Positions 30,600-37,256 of a DNA stretch of 58,195 bases are shown here, one piece after another; within the stretch, counting starts at the first letter, position 1; each line of letters starts with the position of its first letter. The stretch comes from Mesobacillus jeotgali. GTDB taxonomy: Bacteria > Bacillota > Bacilli > Bacillales > Cytobacillaceae. Location of the stretch: the NCBI RefSeq assembly GCF_900166585.1, contig NZ_FVZC01000004.1, positions 1-58,195 of the forward strand, read 5' to 3'. The notes under the pieces were generated by a model that saw only the letters and a program-made list of their open reading frames with translations, made no database searches and was not told where the DNA came from. The position numbers and the translations under genes are program-made.

Positions 30600-32204
30600 A
30601 TGAAGCCCGTTGCAGACTCGAAGGAATTGATGAAGGGAGCCATGATACTGACGCTGGCAGCCCTTGTCACAAAAATATTAAGCGCTGTTTATCGTGTCCC
30701 GTTTCAAAATATTGTCGGGGATATTGGTTTTTATATATATCAGCAGGTTTATCCGTTTTTCGGTATTGTTATGATTTTATCTACATATGGATTTCCTGTT
30801 GTCATATCCAAACTGTACACAGAGGAGCAAGCTGCCGGGAATATCGGCAGGGCTGATCGGCTTTTGGCGGTCTCCCTTGTTTTTCTCAGCATGCTTGGAG
30901 TTCTTTTGTTTTCATTTTTTTATTTTGGTGCCTCATGGATAGCAGGGAAAATCGGCGACCCAGAACTAAGGCCTCTATTTAAAGTCGTTTCCGTACCATT
31001 TTTACTCTTCCCATTGATTTCTGTCTTCAGAGGCTATTTTCAAGGAAAGGGAAATATGGTACCCACAGCAATTTCTCAGGTTTCCGAGCAATTCATCCGT
31101 GTTGCCACCATCCTGATTCTGTCAGCGGTCCTGGTTCAGCAAGGCTTCTCACTTTATGTGACGGGAGCAGGTGCTGTACTCGGGTCAGTAACCGGAGGAC
31201 TGGTGTCTATCGTCATTCTCGGCTTTTTTTTCTTGAAAAACAGAGGACCAAGCTTATTTGAACATTTAAATCCAAAAAATCTTTTCAACGACGCAGCGTG
31301 GGTGATAAAGGCTCTGGTTGTCCAGGGGCTAGCGATCAGCATCAGCGGCATGCTGTTAATATTGCTCCAGCTCGCGGATTCATTGAACATGTATACTTCT
31401 TTGCTCAATATGGGCATGACAGCAAATGAAGCGAAGTCGGCTAAGGGAATTTTTGACCGGGGACAGCCGCTTATCCAGCTTGGTACCGTTGTCGCCACAT
31501 CGATGTCATTGAGTCTAGTACCGGCAATTTCCGGTGACAAGTCAATTAATCGTCGTATTAATATTCTGCCGAAAGTCAGGCTGGCACTTCAGACAAGCCT
31601 GATTTTTGGCGCAGCAGCTTCAGTAGGATTATCGAGCATCATCGTCCCAGTGAATATTATGCTGTTTGAAAATGGCGATGGATCGAACGTTCTCGGAGTG
31701 CTCAGTATGATGATTCTATTAGGCTCTGTCATCCTGACAATTATGAGCATTCTTCAGGGTCTAGATCGATCGCTTTTCCCGGCAGCCGTCGTTTTGGCCG
31801 GTTTTGGCCTGAAATATATATTGAATCTTCTGCTCATCCCGGATGCCGGGACAATGGGCGCAGCCTATGCTACCCTGATTGCCATGATGGCTGTCATGGT
31901 GGTCCTGATTGTAAAATTGAGGCGGGAGCTGGGACAGCCAGTTTTATCGCTGGCTTCAATCCTGAAAATCCTGCTTTCCTCAGCAGTGATGGCGGTTTGT
32001 TTGCGGTTGTTTTTATTTATAACAGATTTCGGTTATGGATATATTGAACCTGACAGGCTTGGAGCGATTTTCCAGGCGTTCAGCTCAGTGGCAATCGGTG
32101 CGCTTGTTTATTTTTTCGTGCTGGTCAAAACGAGGGCATTGACTGAAGATGAGATGGCTGCCCTGCCATTCGGCAGCCGGATTGTACAGCTGTTCTCCAG
32201 GTAA
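30600..32204 (+). CDS. yabM: MOP-family polysaccharide/lipid flippase YabM
   Basis: Integral membrane protein of 534 residues with about 14 predicted hydrophobic segments, in the multidrug/oligosaccharidyl-lipid/polysaccharide (MOP) exporter superfamily and close to SpoVB. The N-terminus, GAMILTLAALVTKILSAVYR, and the following PFQNIVGD are typical of that group. It probably flips a lipid-linked wall precursor, but the substrate is unknown. GGAAGGAG precedes the ATG. It starts a run with yabN and rqcP. Confidence 0.88.
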   Translation: MKPVADSKELMKGAMILTLAALVTKILSAVYRVPFQNIVGDIGFYIYQQVYPFFGIVMILSTYGFPVVISKLYTEEQAAGNIGRADRLLAVSLVFLSMLGVLLFSFFYFGASWIAGKIGDPELRPLFKVVSVPFLLFPLISVFRGYFQGKGNMVPTAISQVSEQFIRVATILILSAVLVQQGFSLYVTGAGAVLGSVTGGLVSIVILGFFFLKNRGPSLFEHLNPKNLFNDAAWVIKALVVQGLAISISGMLLILLQLADSLNMYTSLLNMGMTANEAKSAKGIFDRGQPLIQLGTVVATSMSLSLVPAISGDKSINRRINILPKVRLALQTSLIFGAAASVGLSSIIVPVNIMLFENGDGSNVLGVLSMMILLGSVILTIMSILQGLDRSLFPAAVVLAGFGLKYILNLLLIPDAGTMGAAYATLIAMMAVMVVLIVKLRRELGQPVLSLASILKILLSSAVMAVCLRLFLFITDFGYGYIEPDRLGAIFQAFSSVAIGALVYFFVLVKTRALTEDEMAALPFGSRIVQLFSR

Positions 32205-32246
32205 TGCCTGGCTAGAGAGTCGTTTATAAGAAGGAGGAAGCAGGAA

Positions 32247-33710
32247 ATGACAAAAAAGATATTGATCATCGGACTGGGAGCGGGCGACCTAAACCAGCTG
32301 CCGCTTGGTGTATATAAAAAATTGCAACAGGAGAAAAACCTGTTTTTGCGGACGAAGGAACATCCTGTGGTGACTCAGCTTGAGAATGAAGGGATGCTGT
32401 TTCAATCTTTCGATGCAATCTATGAAAAGCATGACCAGTTTGCGGATGTATATGAGGAAATCACGGAATTTTTGCTGGCTGAAGCATCCAAGGCACCTGT
32501 AATCTATGCGGTTCCTGGACACCCTTTGATTGCCGAGCGGACTGTACAGCTTTTGCTTGAAAGAGGTCCGGAACGGTCTACAGAAATCGAAATCGGGGGC
32601 GGCCAAAGTTTCCTTGACGCCATGTTCCAATCCCTGGAGATTGATCCGATCGAAGGATTTCAGCTCCTTGATGGTACCGATCTGGAAAAAGAGGATCTTC
32701 TGCTGAAGAATCATACGATCATAGGGCAAGTCTATGATGCCTTTGTTGCATCTGATGTCAAGCTGACGCTGATGGAGAAATTGCCTGATGACTACGAGGT
32801 CTATATTGTTACGGCTGCCGGAAGCAGTGATGAAGTGATTAAAAAACTGCCCTTATATGAGCTTGACCGCGAGATGGAGCTGAGCAATCTGACATCGATT
32901 TATGTTCCCCCGGTAAAAGATGAGCAGATTCTATACAAGGATTTCCAGAAGTTGCGTGGAATTATATCAGAACTGCGAGGTCCAAATGGCTGTCCGTGGG
33001 ATAAAAAACAAACTCACCAGTCTTTGAAGAAATATTTAATTGAAGAATCCTATGAGTTGATCGAAGCAATCGACAATGACGATATCGACCATATGATAGA
33101 GGAATTGGGAGATGTGCTTCTGCAGGTCATGCTTCATGCCCAGATCGGTGAGGATGAAGGTTATTTTACTATCGATGATGTCATAGAAGGTTTATCGTCG
33201 AAGATGGTTCGCAGGCACCCACATGTTTTCGGTGATAAGACAGCGGAAAATGAAGAGGACGTTATGCGAAACTGGCAGGAAATCAAGGAGCAGGAAAAGG
33301 GCGGATCCGTAAAATCTCTGCTCGAGGGAGCGGGCAAAGGCCTTCCCAACCTTCTAAAGGCATATGAACTGCAAAAAGAAGCGGCAAAGGTCGGATTTGA
33401 CTGGAAGACGGTTTCACCAATTCTTGATAAGGTTAAAGAGGAAATTGAGGAGCTGTCAGCTGAAATAAACGAGAATGGCCAGTTTGAAAATATTCAGCTG
33501 GAATATGGTGACTTGCTGTTTGCGCTCGTGAACTTTGCAAGGCATTACAATATTAATCCTGAAGAGGCATTACACAAGACAAACCAGAAATTCATGCGGC
33601 GGTTTGCCTTTATTGAACAGAAGGCCGCTGAAAAAGGCCGGAACCTCGAGGATCATTCACTTGATGAGCTGGACGCCTACTGGGACGATGCAAAGAAGCA
33701 AGGATTGTAA
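32247..33710 (+). CDS. yabN: MazG fusion protein YabN
   Basis: Two-domain protein of 487 residues. Residues 1 to about 215 have the tetrapyrrole/SAM-methylase fold (IIGLGAGDLNQLPLGVYKKL, YAVPGHPLIAE). Residues from about 225 carry MazG NTP pyrophosphohydrolase motifs: CPWDKKQTHQSLKKYLIEES with EESYELIEA and EELGDVLLQ metal-binding residues, then a second MazG-like half. It likely removes aberrant nucleoside triphosphates; the role of the methylase-like domain is unknown. Length matches B. subtilis YabN (489). GGAGG lies upstream. Confidence 0.93.
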   Translation: MTKKILIIGLGAGDLNQLPLGVYKKLQQEKNLFLRTKEHPVVTQLENEGMLFQSFDAIYEKHDQFADVYEEITEFLLAEASKAPVIYAVPGHPLIAERTVQLLLERGPERSTEIEIGGGQSFLDAMFQSLEIDPIEGFQLLDGTDLEKEDLLLKNHTIIGQVYDAFVASDVKLTLMEKLPDDYEVYIVTAAGSSDEVIKKLPLYELDREMELSNLTSIYVPPVKDEQILYKDFQKLRGIISELRGPNGCPWDKKQTHQSLKKYLIEESYELIEAIDNDDIDHMIEELGDVLLQVMLHAQIGEDEGYFTIDDVIEGLSSKMVRRHPHVFGDKTAENEEDVMRNWQEIKEQEKGGSVKSLLEGAGKGLPNLLKAYELQKEAAKVGFDWKTVSPILDKVKEEIEELSAEINENGQFENIQLEYGDLLFALVNFARHYNINPEEALHKTNQKFMRRFAFIEQKAAEKGRNLEDHSLDELDAYWDDAKKQGL

Positions 33711-33749
33711 GGTAAATCAAACCAATTATTAAAAAGGGGTTTAACTGCG

Positions 33750-34022
33750 ATGAGGCTGGATAAATTTTTAAAGGTGTCAAGATTGATCAAAAGAAGAACA
33801 TTGGCGAAGGAAGTATCCGATCAGGGAAGGATTTCAGTCAATGGAGTCCCGGCAAAAGCGAGTACTAATGTAAAAGCGGGCGATGAACTGGCAATCAGAT
33901 TCGGGCAAAAGATAGTATCTGTTAAAATTGAACGGATTCAGGAGAATTCCCGAAAGGAAGAAGCCGCTGAAATGTATACGATTCTTGGGGAAGATCGAAT
34001 CCCAGGGGACGATGAAGAGTAA
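33750..34022 (+). CDS. rqcP: ribosome quality control protein RqcP (S4 domain, YabO)
   Basis: Small S4 RNA-binding protein, 90 residues, homologous to Hsp15. It binds 50S-peptidyl-tRNA complexes with RqcH and supports C-terminal alanine tailing of stalled peptides. The S4 domain is clear (MRLDKFLKVSRLIKRRTLAK, SDQGRISVNG). AAAGGGG precedes the ATG. It lies 39 nt after yabN. A weak inverted repeat after the stop does not make a convincing terminator. Confidence 0.95.
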   Translation: MRLDKFLKVSRLIKRRTLAKEVSDQGRISVNGVPAKASTNVKAGDELAIRFGQKIVSVKIERIQENSRKEEAAEMYTILGEDRIPGDDEE

Positions 34023-34106
34023 ACCAAGCTTAGCCTGAAGGCTTGTTCTATTCTCCCTCCTTCAATCATAAACATGTACAAAAGTGCATTATGATTGTGA
34101 GGGGTT

Positions 34107-34412
34107 ATGATGAGCCAATATTATGAAACGAATCAGACAAAGAGCAACTTGCCGGATCATGACTTAGTGATGAGAGGCAGACGGACATTGGAGATCACGG
34201 GTGTAAAACAGGTTGAAAGCTTTGATAATGAAGAATTTTTATTAGAGACGGTCATGGGTTTCCTGGCAATCAAGGGTCAGAACCTTCAAATGAAGAATCT
34301 CGATGTCGACAAGGGTGTTGTATCAATCAAAGGCAAAATCTTTGATCTGGTCTATCTCGATGACCAGCATGGGGAGAAAGCTAAAGGGTTCTTTAGCAAG
34401 TTATTCCGATGA
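34107..34412 (+). CDS. yabP: sporulation protein YabP
   Basis: Mother-cell sporulation protein of 101 residues in the YabP/YqfC family; needed for proper spore development in B. subtilis with unknown biochemical function. LVMRGRRTLEITGVKQVESFDNEEFLLET is the family block (here quoted in part: RRTLEITGVKQVESFD). GTGAGGGG precedes tandem ATGs at 34107 and 34110; either could be used. It overlaps yabQ by 4 nt (ATGA). A weak sigma-E-like -10 (CATTATGAT at about 34087) lies upstream. Confidence 0.93.
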   Translation: MMSQYYETNQTKSNLPDHDLVMRGRRTLEITGVKQVESFDNEEFLLETVMGFLAIKGQNLQMKNLDVDKGVVSIKGKIFDLVYLDDQHGEKAKGFFSKLFR

Positions 34413-35044
34413 CACTGTCGACCCAATTTTTGACGATGCTCGCCATGATTGGGATGGGCAGCCTATTCGGAGCTTCACTTGATACGCATAATCGGTTCTT
34501 GAAAAGATCAAAAAGGAAATCCTGGATTGTCTTCATCAATGACATCCTGTTCTGGTTATTTCAGGGCTTGTCGATTTTTTATGTGTTATTTTCAGTCAAT
34601 ATGGGAGAATTGCGTTTTTATATCTTCCTTGCATTACTTTGCGGCTTTGCGGCCTATCAAAGCCTTTTCAAGAAAATGTATCTGAAGCTGCTTGAGCGAG
34701 CGATATCCATCACCATCAGTATCTATTTATTCTCCGTGAAGGCTGTCAGGCTCATTGTGGTCAGGCCATTGCAAGTCCTTGCCGCTACTGCTCTATCACT
34801 CTTCATTCTGACGGGGAGGGGCCTTTACGTCCTATTGAAATGGCTTCTTTCCGTTTTCTTATGGCTGGTGAAAAATATCCTTTGGAAGCCGGTTATGATG
34901 ATTTTCCTACTTTTTTGGAAACTTTTGCCGAAAACAGTTAAAAAAAGCGTCGAGAAGTTATATAATAAATTGGCAGGATTTCTAATAATAGTAAAGAATT
35001 ATTTCACTAAGCCGATAAAATGGATAAAGAAGTTAAAAAAGTAG
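34409..35044 (+). CDS. yabQ: spore cortex biosynthesis membrane protein YabQ
   Basis: Membrane protein of 211 residues required for cortex formation; the B. subtilis protein sits in the membranes around the forespore. Several hydrophobic segments are visible (about 5-20, 38-58, 62-78, 115-160), with a basic C-terminus rich in lysine (KNYFTKPIKWIKKLKK). The ATG overlaps the yabP stop, indicating translational coupling. Length equals the B. subtilis protein. Confidence 0.93.
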   Translation: MTLSTQFLTMLAMIGMGSLFGASLDTHNRFLKRSKRKSWIVFINDILFWLFQGLSIFYVLFSVNMGELRFYIFLALLCGFAAYQSLFKKMYLKLLERAISITISIYLFSVKAVRLIVVRPLQVLAATALSLFILTGRGLYVLLKWLLSVFLWLVKNILWKPVMMIFLLFWKLLPKTVKKSVEKLYNKLAGFLIIVKNYFTKPIKWIKKLKK

Positions 35045-35137
35045 AACGTGTTACGTAATTTTCTTTGTCATATAGAATTGAAATGAAGAGCCGAAACTAA
35101 AATAACCAAAAAATAAATGTAAGGGGGACTGCGGGGA

Positions 35138-35536
35138 ATGAGTGTCATCAGGAAAAAGAAGATAGCAAAAATTGAAAATCAATATATACAGCAGCGTGAA
35201 AAAGCAGGTATAGCTGAAACCAGGAAGCGAAAACTGCTTTTCAGGCGCCTCGCAGTCTTTGCTTTATTCGCATCGATTATTTCATATTTAATGATCTCAA
35301 CGTTCATTTCCCAGACTGCGGACCTGGACAAGAAGCAGGCGCAAAGAGCGCAGCTTGAGCAAAAATTAGCAAGCCTCCAGAAAAAGCAGGAAGTTTTGGA
35401 TGAAGAAATCGTCAAATTGAACGATGACGAATACATAGCGAAGCTTGCCCGCAAGGAATACTTCCTTTCAGAAAAGAACGAAATTATCTTCAACCTTCCT
35501 AAAGAGAAAAAGGACTCCCAAGATTCGCCTTATTGA
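35138..35536 (+). CDS. divIC: cell division protein DivIC
   Basis: Bitopic division protein (FtsB-like) that partners FtsL and DivIB at the septum. The 132-residue protein has a basic cytoplasmic N-terminus, one membrane segment (about 37-56, LAVFALFASIISYLMISTFI) and an external coiled coil (about 60-105, LEQKLASLQKKQEVLDEEI). AAGGGGG precedes the ATG. It follows yabQ by 93 nt. Its stop codon overlaps the -35 of the yabR promoter. Confidence 0.96.
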   Translation: MSVIRKKKIAKIENQYIQQREKAGIAETRKRKLLFRRLAVFALFASIISYLMISTFISQTADLDKKQAQRAQLEQKLASLQKKQEVLDEEIVKLNDDEYIAKLARKEYFLSEKNEIIFNLPKEKKDSQDSPY

Positions 35537-35562
35537 CACTCTTTTTTTATATTCTGTATAAT
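35533..35562 (+). promoter_or_regulatory. yabR promoter
   Basis: TTGACA (35533-35538) and TATAAT (35557-35562), both perfect, with an 18-nt spacer; the -35 overlaps the divIC stop codon. Confidence 0.88.
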
Positions 35563-35610
35563 ATAATGTAAGTTTGATTTTTTATATCTTTAAGGAGGCA
35601 AAACTTTTTT

Positions 35611-36066
35611 ATGTCAATCGAAGTAGGCAGCAAGCTACAGGGAAAGGTAACAGGCATCACAAATTTCGGGGCGTTCGTGGAACTGCCGGGAGGATCAACT
35701 GGACTTGTCCATATCAGTGAGGTTGCAGACAATTATGTCAAGGATATCAATGACCACCTCAAAGTAGGCGACCAGGTTGAAGTGAAGGTCATCAATGTTG
35801 AGAAAGACGGTAAAATTGGGCTATCAATCAAGAAGGCTGTAGATAGACCAGAAAGACCAGAAAGACCTGCAAGACCAGAAAGATCTGATCGACCATATTC
35901 CCAGCGTCCACGCGGCGGCGGCAGAGGAAACGACAACCGCAATGCCCGTCCAGAAAATTTCGAGTCAAAAATGGCGAAATTCCTGAAGGACAGTGAAGAC
36001 CGTTTGTCATCTCTGAAACGTGCTACCGAATCCAAGCGCGGTGGAAGAGGAGCCAGAAGAGGATAA
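35611..36066 (+). CDS. yabR: S1-domain RNA-binding protein YabR
   Basis: RNA-binding protein of 151 residues with an N-terminal S1 domain (about 1-75: GKVTGITNFGAFVELPGGST, GLVHISEVA). It continues into a low-complexity tail with Arg-Pro repeats (RPERPERPARPERSDRP) and RGGGRGN/RGGRGARRG boxes. It is longer than the ~128-residue B. subtilis protein as I recall it, mostly in this tail. Its function is not established; a role in translation or RNA binding is likely. AAGGAGG precedes the ATG and a strong promoter is just upstream. Confidence 0.93.
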   Translation: MSIEVGSKLQGKVTGITNFGAFVELPGGSTGLVHISEVADNYVKDINDHLKVGDQVEVKVINVEKDGKIGLSIKKAVDRPERPERPARPERSDRPYSQRPRGGGRGNDNRNARPENFESKMAKFLKDSEDRLSSLKRATESKRGGRGARRG

Positions 36067-36112
36067 CTTGCTGCTAAGTCAATATAAATAATAGCAGGTA
36101 ATATGCTATATC

Positions 36113-36147
36113 AAGACAAGTCTTTCGAGGCTTGTCTTTTTTATTTT
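36113..36147 (+). terminator. yabR terminator
   Basis: AAGACAAG and CTTGTCTT pair with a 10-nt loop, followed by TTTTATTTTT. Confidence 0.9.
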
Positions 36148-36180
36148 TACAAAAGGTGCATTTTGGCTAGACAAGAGACT

Positions 36181-36596
36181 CTGCATAAACCCGAAAATGA
36201 AGCAAAGATCGAAAAGTGGTAAAAGGAGAGACTCTGCATTGCCCGAAAATGAAGTGGAGAGAGAGAAACGGTAAAAGGAGAAGCGCTGCATTGCCCGAAA
36301 TTGAAGTGAAGAAGGGAAAATGGTAAAAGGAAAAGCTCTGCATTGCCCGAAAATGAAGTGGAGAGATAGAAACGGTAAAAGGAAAGGAGCTGCATTGCCC
36401 GAAATTGAAGTGAAGAAGGGAAAATGGTAAAAGGAAAGACTCTGGATTGCCCGAAAATGAATTGAAGAGAGAAAAACGGTAAAAGGAGAGGAGTTGCATT
36501 GCCCGAAAGCGAAGTGGAGAGGGGAAAACGGTAAAAGGAGAGGCGCTGCATTACCCGAAAATGTACCGAAGAGCAGACAACGGTAAAAGCTTTGGT
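36181..36596 (+). repeat. second 52-bp minisatellite, about eight units
   Basis: CTGCAT-type landmarks occur at 36181, 36234, 36286, 36338, 36390, 36442, 36494 and 36546, a 52-bp period (one 53). Units contain TTGCCCGAAAATGAAGTG, a GAGA-rich purine block, ACGGTAAAAGGAGAG and GCGCTGCA. TGCCC and CGGTAA sit at the same relative offsets as in the array at 20144. The purine-rich + strand leaves an open minus-strand frame that I reject as a gene. Confidence 0.95.
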
Positions 36597-36652
36597 TAAG
36601 TATGACATAAAAGTTGGAGGCAATTTATAAACAGAAATAATAAAGTAAATAA

Positions 36653-36686
36653 AAAACCCCGTTCCTTTAAAAGGAACGAGGTTTTA
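36653..36686 (-). terminator. tRNA operon terminator
   Basis: AAAACCCCGTTCCTTT and AAGGAACGAGGTTTT form a long stem; on the minus strand it follows tRNA-Glu and runs into TTTTTTATTT. Confidence 0.92.
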
Positions 36687-36691
36687 TTTGA

Positions 36692-36763
36692 TGACCCCTA
36701 CGGGATTCGAACCCGTGTTACCGCCGTGAAAGGGCGGTGTCTTAACCGCTTGACCAAGGGGCC
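36692..36763 (-). tRNA. tRNA-Glu (UUC)
   Basis: Minus-strand cloverleaf of 72 nt: acceptor GGCCCCT/AGGGGTC with discriminator A, anticodon loop CTTTCAC giving anticodon TTC, T arm with GGTTCGAATCC. The CCA end is not encoded. It is the second gene of a two-tRNA transcript, as next to yabR/spoIIE in B. subtilis. Confidence 0.97.
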
Positions 36764-36795
36764 GTATTAAAATGTCTTGATATGATTCCGTCTTT

Positions 36796-36890
36796 TGCGC
36801 CTAGTATCTCGGGAGGTGCTTCAGTCTTGAGCAGCTCAAGTGGTTTCAGACCGTCATGCTTGTCGGGCTGACCGAGGAGATTGCCTTACA
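36796..36890 (+). repeat. diverged dispersed element between the tRNA genes
   Basis: Contains GCGCCTAG, CTCGGGAGGTGCTTCAG, TTGAGCAGCTCAAG and CTTGTCGGGCTGACCGAGGAG, matching blocks of the copies at 21304 and 39797. It lies inside the spacer of the tRNA transcript, whose direction is opposite. Confidence 0.55.
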
Positions 36891-36901
36891 CTTTTTTAAA
36901 G

Positions 36902-36975
36902 TAGCGGCGGAGGGGATCGAACCCCCGACCTTACGGGTATGAACCGTACGCTCTAGCCAGCTGAGCTACACCGCC
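36902..36975 (-). tRNA. tRNA-Met (CAU), elongator type
   Basis: Minus-strand cloverleaf of 74 nt: it starts GGCGGTGTAGCTCAG, has anticodon stem TACGG/CCGTA with anticodon CAT, and T arm GGGGGTTCGATCCCCTC. It lacks the initiator features (no CGCGGGG start) and differs from tRNA-Ile2, so elongator Met is preferred. CCA is not encoded. Confidence 0.94.
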
Positions 36976-37005
36976 ATATTGAGATTGTTTTGAGGCACAA
37001 GAAAT

Positions 37006-37034
37006 ATAATACATAGATATTAAATTGGTGTCAA
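37006..37034 (-). promoter_or_regulatory. tRNA operon promoter
   Basis: On the minus strand: TTGACA (37029-37034), 17-nt spacer, TATTAT (37006-37011), just upstream of tRNA-Met. Confidence 0.9.
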
Positions 37035-37149
37035 TGTATTTTTAAAAAAGAATCATAAAAAATAAAAGGTAATTTTTTATGCTCCCAAAGACTTCAGTAT
37101 TGGATAAAAAATTATCCGTGGTATTTCGAGTAATTGCTTCGTTTACGGG

Positions 37150-37221
37150 GAAATGCGTCGAACGAAACTTCGATGCTTGTCCTTGTTTTTGACAAACTTC
37201 TGAATTGCTCCCTCTTATAAT
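37150..37221 (+). promoter_or_regulatory. spoIIE promoter, 21-bp spacer, with Spo0A-box-like sites
   Basis: TTGACA (37189-37194) and TATAAT (37216-37221) are perfect hexamers separated by 21 bp, the unusual spacing of the Spo0A-activated B. subtilis spoIIE promoter. Upstream, CGTCGAA (37156-37162) and GAACGAA (37160-37166) resemble the TGNCGAA box with one and two mismatches. Confidence 0.82.
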
Positions 37222-37256
37222 AATCAGCAACGATAAAAAAGTGGGGAGTGTATTTA

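Noticed and set aside
36147..36623. 158-residue minus-strand ORF across the second 52-bp array
   Set aside because: Same reasoning: repeat-driven open frame of Phe/Leu/Ser-rich peptide, no start signal, and it crosses into yabR terminator sequence.
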